Source: Microcoleus sp. FACHB-831 (lineage in GTDB: Bacteria; Cyanobacteriota; Cyanobacteriia; Cyanobacteriales; FACHB-T130). Taken from it: a DNA stretch of 64,000 nt. The stretch's first letter is position 1, and the number at the start of each line of letters is the position of its first letter. The notes under the pieces were generated by a model. The model worked only from the letters and a program-made list of their open reading frames with translations. It had not been told where the DNA came from and made no database searches. The position numbers and the translations under genes were made by a program. This document shows, piece after piece, positions 36,501 to 44,101 of this stretch. The DNA is taken from assembly GCF_014695585.1 (NCBI RefSeq), contig NZ_JACJON010000075.1, positions 124,001-188,000 of the forward strand, given 5' to 3'.

Positions 36501-37226
36501 TTAATCTTCAACTATCGCCTTGCGTCGCTTCAGACTGTGCTTCATATCCTTAGAAAGCCCGGAATTTCCCGCGAACCTAGCCCTTTCGACTTTTACGCTA
36601 CTTAGGTTAGCGTCGCTTAAGTTAGTACCGCGCAAGTCTGTAAAACTTAAGTCTGCACCGTACAGATCCGCACCGCACATATCTGCATTAGTCACGTTAG
36701 CGCGGCGCAGGCTAGCATGACTTAAGTTAGCACCACCCAAGTTAGCACCGCTTAAATTCACATTAAGCATGTTAGCGCGACGGAGGTCTGCACCGCAGAG
36801 GTTGACCTCGCTGAGATCGCCATTTATTAAGGTAGCGCTGTACATATTGGCGCTGATCGAGTTAGCGCAACTCAAACTAATAGCGATCGCGCTGGTATTG
36901 CTCAAGTTAGCACTAATCAGGTTGGCATTATTCAGTTTTGCATTGTTCAGGTTGGCCTCGCTGAGATTGGCAACGCTCAAGTCAGCATAGCTCAGGTCAG
37001 CACTAACTAAAATCGTTCTTATCAAATTGGCACTGCTTAAATCGGCACCGCGCAGGTCAACACCGCTTAAATTAGCACCAGCAAAATCTTTAACAGGGTT
37101 TAACCCAGCAATTTGGGCTAATTCAGAGAAATTCTCTGTATCTGCCTCTACAACGCGACGGATCAGGTCTCTCAGTCTTTGGAGAGATTTCTCCTTACGA
37201 AGATTCAAACTTTGATTGACCTGCAT
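36501..37226 (-). CDS. Pentapeptide-repeat protein
   Basis: These 241 residues are mostly pentapeptide repeats (ADLSYADLSVANLSEANLNN). A short N-terminal segment has the FSELAQIAGLNPVKDFAGANL motif shared with the TPR-pentapeptide protein, and the C-terminus is GLSKDMKHSLKRRKAIVED. The gene overlaps the upstream 87-codon gene by 32 nt, so the two are probably co-translated. No catalytic part is present. Confidence 0.8.
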   Translation of the reverse strand: MQVNQSLNLRKEKSLQRLRDLIRRVVEADTENFSELAQIAGLNPVKDFAGANLSGVDLRGADLSSANLIRTILVSADLSYADLSVANLSEANLNNAKLNNANLISANLSNTSAIAISLSCANSISANMYSATLINGDLSEVNLCGADLRRANMLNVNLSGANLGGANLSHASLRRANVTNADMCGADLYGADLSFTDLRGTNLSDANLSSVKVERARFAGNSGLSKDMKHSLKRRKAIVED

Positions 37227-37458
37227 AGGAATTTAGTTTGCACTCTAATACCCACAGGGCAATAACTCTTTCTATTACTGCCCTCTTGTTACGGTTAATA
37301 TTCTTCCCCCGTAGGTCAGACGCATCCGGATGAAAATCTTTAAATCCATTTTCTTTTTCTAGTTCCCCCAAAACTCCTTCTAACAACAATGGCAGATCCT
37401 CGCCTGATTGGTTATAAAGCTGCTCTAGTTGAAATTTTGTAGAATTACGGGATTGCAT
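37195..37458 (-). CDS. Small hypothetical protein, 87 residues
   Basis: I do not recognise the family. The ATG at 37458 has a good ribosome binding site (CCGGAGAC, spacing about 7), and the frame overlaps the pentapeptide gene start by 32 nt, which supports a real, coupled gene. The product is charged and mostly helical, with LPLLLEGVLGELEKENGF and NKRAVIERVIALWVLEC as the clearest segments. It may be a partner of the pentapeptide protein. Confidence 0.6.
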   Translation of the reverse strand: MQSRNSTKFQLEQLYNQSGEDLPLLLEGVLGELEKENGFKDFHPDASDLRGKNINRNKRAVIERVIALWVLECKLNSYAGQSKFESS

Positions 37459-37769
37459 TTTTAGTCTCCGGGTAATTGCTTAGTTATTTAATACAAAGCT
37501 AGCCCACAAGCCGCGATTTGTGTAGGAAGGGGCGACAAAAATTTAGCTCTATGCGCGGCGAACTTATCCCGCATGACTAATACGATTTAGTATTTTGGAT
37601 TGTTTACCAACTGTTCAGCAACTTTGCGGAATTTTAGCTCTTCAAAGTATATTTTTTAGTAAGTTTTATTTGCTCTAATGAGAAAAATACTGATTTGTTC
37701 TATGTCGCAGACTACACAGCGTATTTACTTAGCAATATTTGTGGACTACTTTTAAGCCCAAACTGGTGC

Positions 37770-37856
37770 TTATATGTGTTCTTCACCTAAGAATCCCAGT
37801 TCACCCAAACGGTGATATCCAGCAATAGTGAAGCGCTTAACAGTGAGAGCAGTCAT
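37770..37856 (-). pseudogene. Uma2 N-terminal fragment
   Basis: Starting at an ATG at 37856, about 28 codons encode MTALTVKRFTIAGYHRLGEL and then GFLGEE before a stop. They match the first 25 residues of the Uma2 pseudogene at 34509-35081 (KRFTIAEYNRLGELGFLGED). Nothing homologous continues, so this is a truncated relic. Confidence 0.7.
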
Positions 37857-37918
37857 AGGTGAGCAACAACTAGAGGAGCGATCGCGTGAGACGGTGAGCA
37901 ATGTCGGGCTACTACTAC

Positions 37919-38090
37919 TATAGAACCCATTTGAGATCTATTCCTGAAACTAAAAGCCTTGCAGCTAGCTGGTTTTATCCCTGTTCTTGCAAAAAACAGT
38001 CGAGTTTAAGCAGGCTCTATCATTGATCGCAAAGTAACGGGTTACTTCAAAGCCAAGCACCCCAGCAAAAGATGTCAAATGGGTTCTATA
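37919..38090 (+). mobile_element. 172-bp MITE, copy 1
   Basis: The element starts TATAGAACCCATTTGA and ends with its exact inverse, TCAAATGGGTTCTATA. It is non-coding and differs at only two positions from copy 2 at 39075-39246, in the same orientation. TA at both ends fits a TA target-site duplication, as in IS630/Tc1-mariner-derived MITEs. No transposase is in the window, so mobilisation would be in trans. Confidence 0.85.
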
Positions 38091-38137
38091 CAAGAGGGCA
38101 ATCGAATTTGGGTGAACTACGAGCTAAGTTACAAATT

Positions 38138-38488
38138 TTATAGATTGATCGTCAGGATTTTTTTCTTGCTTTTTTTGTCGCTCAACACGACTGTATTGTA
38201 GGGTGATGTATCCGTTCCCAGCGGAATTGGCAGACTAAAAATGTGGCTTTTATTATGATCATCGAGTTCGCCTAAATCAATGCTTTTCGTTATATCGCCA
38301 TCTGTTGCCAGATAAGCGGTAAGTTCGCCTTTATAATCTTCAATTAAAAAGTCTCTAAAGAAAAGGGCTTCCCCAGCATCAGGATCTATACCAAGGATGA
38401 CCGTACCGCTGAAAGTTGCGCCTTTTCGTTCTTCATCAACCGTTGCCATTATGATTTCCGAGGGGTCTTGACCGGACATATCTGCCAT
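38138..38488 (-). CDS. DM13-like domain protein
   Basis: This 116-residue protein fits the DM13 pattern: FSGTVIL, ALFFRDFLIEDYKGELTAYLAT, SIDLGELDDHNKSHIFSLP and YNTVVLSD. DM13 domains are small beta-proteins proposed to take part in redox or electron-transfer reactions at the cell surface. There is no signal peptide and no Cys in the domain, so a redox role here is doubtful. It lies between two MITE copies. Start at ATG 38488. Confidence 0.65.
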   Translation of the reverse strand: MADMSGQDPSEIIMATVDEERKGATFSGTVILGIDPDAGEALFFRDFLIEDYKGELTAYLATDGDITKSIDLGELDDHNKSHIFSLPIPLGTDTSPYNTVVLSDKKSKKKILTINL

Positions 38489-38908
38489 AAACTTTTTCCT
38501 GGGCGAATTCTCAACAATTGAAAATGATTTTACAAGAGCGCTATGGGCGATCGCAAAACTCTCAGGACGTATTTCTGCATCGGTCTTGCAAATGTATAGC
38601 CAAGTTACTTCGGGTTTAACGCCTAATTGGAAGATTGAGTAGGGATGAGTAGAGGCTGAAAGCGATCGCGTTAGCGAAGCGAGGCGTTAGCCTAGCGTTG
38701 CTGCTCTTCAGAGCGCATCGCAGAAACCTGATAGAGGGGAGACGTTGAGAAGTTTCCGGATTCTGTTCTAGCAACCTACGAGAGCTACGGGAAGGGGTAG
38801 GCAGACCAAGGTCAAATGCTTGTAGGTCATTTTCAAGGGGTCAGGAAGCGATCGCCTAAACAGCATCCCAGCACAAAAGGGTAGTACAGAGATAAGCTTT
38901 GCCATGCC
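38489..38908. other. Gene-free stretch with HIP-type palindromes
   Basis: No credible gene is seen; a 66-codon frame at 38768-38968 runs into the tandem repeats. The stretch around 38660-38705 (GCGATCGCGTTAGCGAAGCG and GAGGCGTTAGCCTAGCG) is a common cyanobacterial palindromic repeat type. Confidence 0.5.
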
Positions 38909-39060
38909 TATACAAGAGGGTCTAAAGTATTTATGTACAAGAGGACAAGGCAGGGATAAGCTGACCATGCATACACAAGAGGATAATGCAGGGATAGAGA
39001 GGCTTATGCCTATACAAGAGGGTCTAAGGTATCTATGTACAAGAGGATAATGCAGAGATA
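38909..39060. repeat. Tandem repeats of a TACAAGAGG unit
   Basis: TACAAGAGG or TACACAAGAGG occurs five times (about 38911, 38936, 38972, 39013 and 39038). A longer unit, TATACAAGAGGGTCTAA followed by GTAT(T/C)TATGTACAAGAGGA, occurs twice about 102 bp apart. Related single units lie at 38087 and 12037. The array directly precedes the second MITE. Confidence 0.75.
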
Positions 39061-39074
39061 GGGGCTACCATCCC

Positions 39075-39246
39075 TATAGAACCCATTTTAGATCTATTCC
39101 TGAAACTAAAAGCCTTGCAGCTAGCTGGTTTTATCCCTGTTCTTGCAAAAAACAGTCGAGTTTAAGCAGGCTCTATCATTGATCGCAAAGTAACGGCTTA
39201 CTTCAAAGCCAAGCACCCCAGCAAAAGATGTCAAATGGGTTCTATA
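39075..39246 (+). mobile_element. 172-bp MITE, copy 2
   Basis: This copy is identical to copy 1 (37919-38090) except for one change in the left terminal repeat region (TTGAG to TTTAG) and one internal G-to-C. Its right terminal repeat joins the T-tract of the carB terminator. The near identity suggests recent movement or local duplication. Confidence 0.85.
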
Positions 39247-39270
39247 AAAGCCCGCCTTAATGGCGGGCTT
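39246..39270 (-). terminator. Intrinsic terminator of carB
   Basis: Read on the minus strand, AAGCCCGCC and GGCGGGCTT form a 9-bp stem over a 5-nt loop (39248-39270). A short TTTT then runs directly into the MITE end (TATAGAACCC). The terminator lies 40 nt after the carB stop. Confidence 0.8.
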
Positions 39271-39310
39271 GGTTTCTATTGCCCCAGGTTTCACCCTGCG
39301 TACAGCCCTA

Positions 39311-42300
39311 TTATTTGACAGCGATATAATCCTGAAGCGCCTTCACCTCTAAAGGAGTTGACTGCAAAGATCGTATCGCCGCCGCTGTCGCCTTCGCACC
39401 CGCAATCGTCGTGATCATCGGAATCTTATAACCCAAAGCGGTGCGACGAATTAAACGCCCGTCAGCTTGCGCTTCCGACCCTGAAGGGGTAGTAATAATT
39501 AGCTGAATCTGACTGTTTTTAATCGCATCCAAGACATTAGGACGACCCTCGTGCAGTTTCAGCACCAACCCTACATCAAGTCCATTCTCTTTAAGGACTT
39601 TGCGCGTGCCTTCAGTCGCTACCACCTGAAAGCCCATCTGGAGAAAGTCCTTGACAACGGGCACAAGCGGTAATTTATCGCGTTCGTTCATAGAAACGAA
39701 CACCGTCCCCGATAACGGCAATCGCTGATTAGCGCCCAACTCTGCCTTAGCAAAAGCCGTACCGAAATCGGCGTCAATGCCCATCACCTCGCCAGTAGAG
39801 CGCATTTCTGGCCCCAAAATCGTGTCTGTGCCAGCGAATTTCTCAAATGGCAGGACGGCTTCTTTTACCGCAACGTGGCTGGGAATGACCTCCTTAGTGA
39901 AGCCCAAAGATTCCAAAGTTGCACCCGCCATAATCCGCGATGCATACGCAGCTAGAGGAACTCCCGTTGCTTTGGCGACGAAAGGCACAGTCCGCGAGGC
40001 GCGGGGGTTGGCTTCGATGATGTATACCTGGGGTTCGTAGCCGTGCGCCCCGACTACGGCAAACTGGATATTCATTAGCCCCACTACTTTGAGTGCTTTG
40101 GCTAGCTCGAAAGTCCACTTGCGAATTTTATCTACAGTCGGTGGAGTTAAGGAGACATAAGGCAAAGAGCAAGCGGAGTCGCCGGAGTGAATTCCTGCTT
40201 GTTCGATATGCTCCATGATGCCGCCGATTACTACCATGCCAGTATGGTCGGCGATCGCATCCACATCTACTTCAATCGCATTCTCCAAAAACTTATCTAC
40301 TAAGATAGGATGATCTGGCTCCACTTGCACGGCATAAAGCATATACCGTTCTAAGTCAAAATCCGAGTAGACTATCTCCATCGCTCTTCCGCCCAACACA
40401 TAAGAAGGACGCACCACGACTGGGTAGCCAATCTTAGTAGCGACAATCTGAGCATCTTGATAATTCCGAGCCATGCCATTCGCTGGCTGCTTGATGTCCA
40501 GTTGGCGGAGAATTTTCTCAAATCGCTCTCTATCTTCAGCGGTGTCAATCGAATCTGGTGATGTTCCCCAAATTTTTGTTTTTGAGTTGCTTTCGGTTAA
40601 ATATTTCTGCAATGGAACTGCCAACTTCAGCGGCGTTTGTCCGCCAAACTGGACGATAATCCCCTCTGGATTTTCCGCTTCGATGATGTTGAGGACATCT
40701 TCTTTAGTTAGGGGTTCAAAATAGAGGCGATCGCTTGTGTCGTAGTCAGTCGAAACTGTCTCTGGGTTCGAGTTGACCATAATAGTCTCAAACCCTTCTT
40801 TCCGCAGAGCATAAGACGCATGACAACAACAATAATCAAACTCAATTCCCTGCCCGATCCTATTAGGCCCGCCCCCCAAAATCATCACCTTACGCTTATT
40901 AGAAGGCAATACTTCTGATTCTTCCTCGTAAGTCGAATAGTAATAAGGAGTAAACGCCTCAAACTCAGCCGCACAAGTATCTACAAGTTTGTATGCTGGC
41001 ACTATACCCAACTGCTTGCGGTAAGCGCGGACTTCATCTTCCCCTGTTTTAGTAGCATAAGCAATTTGGCGATCGCTAAAACCTTGCCGCTTAATATCCC
41101 AAAGTTCTTCCTTTGTCAGATCGCCCAACTTGCTGCGCTTGAGAAACTTTTCTGTTTCTAGCAATTCCTGCATCTTATCCAAAAACCAAGGATCGATCGC
41201 AGTAAGCTCGTAGATTTCCTCAACCGTCATCCCCATCAACATCGCGTGACGGACTGTAAATATCCGCTCTGGATTAGGCGTTCTCAAACCAGCGCGAATT
41301 TGCTCCAAACTCGGCAATTTCTCTGGCTTGTCGCAACCCCATCCAGCACGTCCAGTTTCTAAACTCCTTAACGCCTTCTGAAAAGACTCATTGAACGTTC
41401 GTCCCATCGCCATCGCTTCACCGACGGACTTCATCGCTGTAGTTAGTCTTGGTTCAGAGCCGGGAAACTTTTCAAACGCAAACCGAGGAATTTTTGTTAC
41501 TACATAGTCAATTGTCGGCTCAAAACTCGCTGGCGTTTTCTTTGTGATGTCGTTAGAAATTTCATTTAGCGTATAACCTACAGCCAATTTAGCCGCAAAT
41601 TTAGCAATCGGGAACCCAGTCGCCTTGGAAGCTAAAGCAGAACTGCGAGAAACGCGGGGGTTCATCTCAATGACAATAAAATCACCCGTGACAGGATTAA
41701 CCGCAAACTGGATATTAGAACCGCCAGTTTCTACACCAATCTCGCGAATAATCTTAATCGAGGCATCGCGCAAACGCTGATATTCTTTATCAGTCAGCGT
41801 TTGTGCTGGAGCGACTGTAATGGAGTCGCCCGTGTGAATGCCCATTGGGTCGATGTTTTCAATCGAGCAGATAATAACTACGTTATCTGCCAAATCTCTC
41901 ATTACCTCTAACTCATATTCTTTCCAGCCGAGTAGCGACTGCTCAACCAGGATTTGCGATACTGGGCTAGCCTCAATACCCACTTGAGCCATTTCTTCAT
42001 ATTCTTCCTGGTTGTAGGCAATGCCTCCTCCCGTACCGCCGAGGGTAAAAGCAGGACGAATAATCAGGGGATAAGAGCCAATTTTTTGGCCAACGGCTTT
42101 TGCCTCATCCAGGGTCGAAGCAATACCCGAAGGGCAAACCGCAACGCCAATTTTTTCCATCGCTTCTTTGAACAGTTGCCTGTCTTCCGCCTTTTCAATT
42201 GCCGGAAGCTTCGCCCCAATTAACTCAACGCCGTACTTTTCTAGCACCCCATTTTTAGCCAAGGCGACGGCTAAATTTAGGGCAGTTTGTCCCCCCATTG

Positions 42301-42565
42301 TTGGTAGCAGGGCATCAGGACGCTCCTTGGCAATTACCTTTTCTACCAATTCGGGCGTCAGTGGCTCAATATAAGTTCGGTCGGCTGTTTCTGGGTCGGT
42401 CATAATGGTAGCTGGGTTTGAGTTCACCAGCACCACTTCGTAGCCTTCTTCTTTAAGTGCTTTACAAGCTTGTGTGCCGGAATAATCGAACTCACAGCCT
42501 TGTCCAATCACAATGGCACCAGAACCGAGTAGCAGGATTTTGCGGAGGTCGTTGCGTCGCGGCAT
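39311..42565 (-). CDS. carB: Carbamoyl-phosphate synthase large subunit
   Basis: This 1084-residue enzyme makes carbamoyl phosphate from glutamine-derived ammonia, bicarbonate and two ATP for arginine and pyrimidine synthesis, together with CarA (not in the window). Two ATP-grasp halves are seen (first [21 protein letters not shown] and the ATP-binding region to about 400; second from [20 protein letters not shown] near 560). The C-terminal MGS-like allosteric domain starts at about 940 ([20 protein letters not shown]). The length is normal. It is divergent from the aroF leader region, with about 285 bp between carB and the first leader ORF. Confidence 0.97.
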   Translation of the reverse strand: MPRRNDLRKILLLGSGAIVIGQGCEFDYSGTQACKALKEEGYEVVLVNSNPATIMTDPETADRTYIEPLTPELVEKVIAKERPDALLPTMGGQTALNLAVALAKNGVLEKYGVELIGAKLPAIEKAEDRQLFKEAMEKIGVAVCPSGIASTLDEAKAVGQKIGSYPLIIRPAFTLGGTGGGIAYNQEEYEEMAQVGIEASPVSQILVEQSLLGWKEYELEVMRDLADNVVIICSIENIDPMGIHTGDSITVAPAQTLTDKEYQRLRDASIKIIREIGVETGGSNIQFAVNPVTGDFIVIEMNPRVSRSSALASKATGFPIAKFAAKLAVGYTLNEISNDITKKTPASFEPTIDYVVTKIPRFAFEKFPGSEPRLTTAMKSVGEAMAMGRTFNESFQKALRSLETGRAGWGCDKPEKLPSLEQIRAGLRTPNPERIFTVRHAMLMGMTVEEIYELTAIDPWFLDKMQELLETEKFLKRSKLGDLTKEELWDIKRQGFSDRQIAYATKTGEDEVRAYRKQLGIVPAYKLVDTCAAEFEAFTPYYYSTYEEESEVLPSNKRKVMILGGGPNRIGQGIEFDYCCCHASYALRKEGFETIMVNSNPETVSTDYDTSDRLYFEPLTKEDVLNIIEAENPEGIIVQFGGQTPLKLAVPLQKYLTESNSKTKIWGTSPDSIDTAEDRERFEKILRQLDIKQPANGMARNYQDAQIVATKIGYPVVVRPSYVLGGRAMEIVYSDFDLERYMLYAVQVEPDHPILVDKFLENAIEVDVDAIADHTGMVVIGGIMEHIEQAGIHSGDSACSLPYVSLTPPTVDKIRKWTFELAKALKVVGLMNIQFAVVGAHGYEPQVYIIEANPRASRTVPFVAKATGVPLAAYASRIMAGATLESLGFTKEVIPSHVAVKEAVLPFEKFAGTDTILGPEMRSTGEVMGIDADFGTAFAKAELGANQRLPLSGTVFVSMNERDKLPLVPVVKDFLQMGFQVVATEGTRKVLKENGLDVGLVLKLHEGRPNVLDAIKNSQIQLIITTPSGSEAQADGRLIRRTALGYKIPMITTIAGAKATAAAIRSLQSTPLEVKALQDYIAVK

Positions 42566-42849
42566 AGTTGTTCGTAGCTTTACACTATCTGAATCCAGAC
42601 CATTTTAAGGGTATTCATCCCAATAACAACCCCATAGGCTGCCAAGTTTGACAAGATTCGATGACTTTGAGGATTTGGTGGCTACAGTTCTCCAAGCGCC
42701 ATGCACCAGCCAGACGCGATCGCCATTCTGGGTAGAAGGCTGCATTGTCCAAAGTAGTAAGCCCACAGGTATTGACGCGAGCCAGCTCCTTTTGCTACGG
42801 TTTGTTGTTATAGGTAAATAATCAATTGTCAAACTATACAAGCGAACAA

Positions 42850-42906
42850 ATGTTCACTAGCAGCTATTACTTTTATTTTTGGTTCCCCGCGGTTCACAGG
42901 CAGTGA
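42850..42906 (+). CDS. Aromatic-rich leader peptide 1 of aroF
   Basis: An 18-codon ORF encodes MFTSSYYFYFWFPAVHRQ. Eight of 18 residues are Phe, Tyr or Trp, with seven consecutive aromatic codons at 42865-42885. Its last codons (GCG GTT CAC, 42889-42897) form the 5' arm of the antiterminator. There is no clear ribosome binding site, which is common in cyanobacteria. The composition, position and overlap with the regulatory pairing support a true attenuator peptide. Confidence 0.85.
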   Translation: MFTSSYYFYFWFPAVHRQ

Positions 42907-42942
42907 ATCCAGTGTAAGCATTGGAACCGCCAAGTGAACCGC
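42889..42942 (+). promoter_or_regulatory. Antiterminator pairing, attenuator 1
   Basis: GCGGTTCAC (42889-42897) is a perfect complement of GTGAACCGC (42934-42942), which includes most of the 5' arm of terminator 1, so the two structures exclude each other. TTTTTGG (42876-42882) can also pair with CCAAAAA (42946-42952), extending the antiterminator across an internal loop. A third option, GGTTCAC with GTGAATCC (42891-42909), would be the early pause hairpin around the leader stop codon. Confidence 0.8.
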
Positions 42943-42966
42943 AGACCAAAAATCTGCGGTTTTTTG
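42937..42966 (+). terminator. Attenuator terminator 1 upstream of aroF
   Basis: AACCGCAGA (42937-42945) pairs with TCTGCGGTT (42953-42961) over a 7-nt loop, followed by T6 (42960-42965), G and T6. It stands 31 nt after the stop of leader 1 and 24 nt before leader 2, with no gene ending here. That marks it as an attenuator. Confidence 0.9.
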
Positions 42967-42989
42967 TTTTTTACAAGTAGTTGAATTTT

Positions 42990-43058
42990 ATGGCGATCGC
43001 TCATCTTCTTAGCTGGTTTTATGGCTTTTACTTTTGGCACGGCGCAAGTTCCGGGTAA
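42990..43058 (+). CDS. Aromatic-rich leader peptide 2 of aroF
   Basis: A 22-codon ORF starts MAIAHLLS (over a HIP1 site) and continues WFYGFYFWHG, ending ASSG. Seven of its residues are Phe, Tyr or Trp, at 43014-43022 and 43026-43037. Its final codons AGT TCC GGG (43047-43055) form the 5' arm of the second antiterminator, exactly as in leader 1. No strong ribosome binding site is visible. Confidence 0.85.
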   Translation: MAIAHLLSWFYGFYFWHGASSG

Positions 43059-43092
43059 GTAGAGTCATGCAGCTTATTCTCAGCCCGGAACT
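43047..43092 (+). promoter_or_regulatory. Antiterminator pairing, attenuator 2
   Basis: AGTTCCGGG (43047-43055), the last three sense codons of leader 2, is a perfect complement of CCCGGAACT (43084-43092), the 5' arm of terminator 2. A ribosome at the leader 2 stop codon would cover the first arm and let the terminator fold. One stalled at the aromatic codons would leave it free. Confidence 0.8.
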
Positions 43093-43115
43093 GCCAGACA
43101 GTTCCGGGCTTTTTG
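43082..43115 (+). terminator. Attenuator terminator 2 upstream of aroF
   Basis: AGCCCGGAACTG (43082-43093) and CAGTTCCGGGCT (43099-43110) form a perfect 12-bp stem with a 5-nt loop, followed by TTTTTG. It lies 71 nt upstream of the aroF start codon on the same strand. A further 10-codon ORF (43141-43173, MFQFTQSALI) ends on the aroF ribosome binding site. Confidence 0.92.
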
Positions 43116-43185
43116 TTTGTCTATCTGTTTTCAAGACCGCATGTTCCAATTCACTCAGTCCGCACTTATTTAAGGAGAAACTCTC

Positions 43186-44058
43186 ATGTTCAACACCAAA
43201 CTAGCAACCCAATCTCATCCAAACCACCAAACTATTGTCAAACTCTCCAATCGTGTCGCCATTGGTGGCAAAGATCTTGTTATCATCGGCGGACCTTGTA
43301 CCGTAGAAAGCGCCGAACAGATGGAAATAGTCGCCAGCCAGCTTGCATATGCTCCCATCCAAGCTTTGCGCGGCGGTGTCTACAAACCCCGCACTTCTCC
43401 CTACGCTTTCCAGGGAATGGGACTAGAAGGACTGGATATTTTGGCTTCAGTGCGATCGCGCTATGGATTGCCTATCGTCACAGAGGTAATGTCCATCGGG
43501 CAAATTGAAGATCTTGCAGCAAGCGCTGATATGCTTCAGGTTGGCAGCCGCAATATGCAAAATTTCGATCTTCTTAAAGCTTTGGGTAGTGCTGGCAAGC
43601 CCATCCTCCTCAAGCGCGGGTTAGCCGCAACTATAGAGGAGTTTATCAATGCGGCAGAATATATCTTAAGTCACGGCAATCCTGACGTGGTGCTGTGCGA
43701 ACGCGGTATCCGCAGCTTCGATACTTATACGCGCAATGTATTAGATTTAGCAGCAGTTGCGGCGCTGAAGCAGCTAACTCACTTGCCAGTTATTGTTGAC
43801 CCATCACATGCGGTAGGCAAGCGAGAACTGGTAGCACCGTTGGCTAAAGCAGCGATCGCCTGTGGGGCAGATGGATTGATAATTGAGTGTCACCCAGAAC
43901 CAGAAAAATCAGTTTCCGATGCGCGTCAGGCGCTTTCTTTAGAAGATATGGTGAAATTGGTTGACGAATTAAGACCTGTAGCCACAGCAGTGGGACGTAA
44001 TATAAGAGCGATCGCGCCAGAAAAGCCCGCGATCGCTCTTATTTCTTGTTCAGCCTAA
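43186..44058 (+). CDS. aroF: 3-deoxy-7-phosphoheptulonate (DAHP) synthase, AroF/AroA-I-beta type
   Basis: The enzyme condenses phosphoenolpyruvate and erythrose 4-phosphate, the first step of the shikimate pathway to Phe, Tyr and Trp. The 290-residue protein shows GPCTVESAEQ, RGGVYKPRTSPYAFQG, QVGSRNMQNFDLLK, KRGLAATIEEF and VDPSHAVGKRE, the I-beta/KDO8PS-like active site. Only about 20 residues precede the barrel, so it has no N-terminal ACT or ferredoxin-like regulatory domain. The ATG at 43186 has a strong AAGGAG 8 nt upstream. Control is probably by the two upstream attenuators. Confidence 0.95.
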   Translation: MFNTKLATQSHPNHQTIVKLSNRVAIGGKDLVIIGGPCTVESAEQMEIVASQLAYAPIQALRGGVYKPRTSPYAFQGMGLEGLDILASVRSRYGLPIVTEVMSIGQIEDLAASADMLQVGSRNMQNFDLLKALGSAGKPILLKRGLAATIEEFINAAEYILSHGNPDVVLCERGIRSFDTYTRNVLDLAAVAALKQLTHLPVIVDPSHAVGKRELVAPLAKAAIACGADGLIIECHPEPEKSVSDARQALSLEDMVKLVDELRPVATAVGRNIRAIAPEKPAIALISCSA

Positions 44059-44085
44059 TTTCGTCTTAGGGTGGGCGATGCCCAC
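44002..44085 (+). terminator. HIP1 hairpin in the aroF 3' end and following palindrome
   Basis: ATAAGAGCGATCGCG (44002-44016) is perfectly inverted at 44028-44042, a 15-bp stem built from two HIP1 sites that lies within the last codons of aroF. Just after the stop, GGTGGGC/GCCCACC (44069-44085) repeats the palindrome seen at 8475-8491. Either may end transcription; neither has a long T-run. Confidence 0.5.
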
Positions 44086-44101
44086 CTTATTCCAAGCAAT
44101 C

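Larger units (their letters stand above)
37459..38137. other. Repeat and remnant region
   Basis: No intact gene is present. The stretch contains degenerate sequence shared with the potD-potA gap (ATTTTGGATT, AGCTCTTCAAA and TTTGTGGACTAC near 37590-37750), a Uma2 N-terminal fragment (37770-37856) and the first MITE copy (37919-38090). After the MITE comes CAAGAGGGCAATC, related to the tandem units at 38909-39060. Confidence 0.6.

Noticed and set aside
35140-37226. Regular repeats that might be taken for a CRISPR array
   Set aside because: The periodicity is 15 bp and translates into pentapeptide repeats on the minus strand. There are no spacers or cas genes.
38768-38968. 66-codon frame on the minus strand
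   Set aside because: It runs through the TACAAGAGG repeats and has no ribosome binding site or recognisable protein features.
42605-42841. 78-codon frame between carB and the aroF leader, rich in Trp
   Set aside because: It overlaps the region that should hold the aroF promoter, has no ribosome binding site, and its first 20 codons are intergenic in character. I could not connect it to a known protein, so it is left out, though a small-protein search would be cheap.
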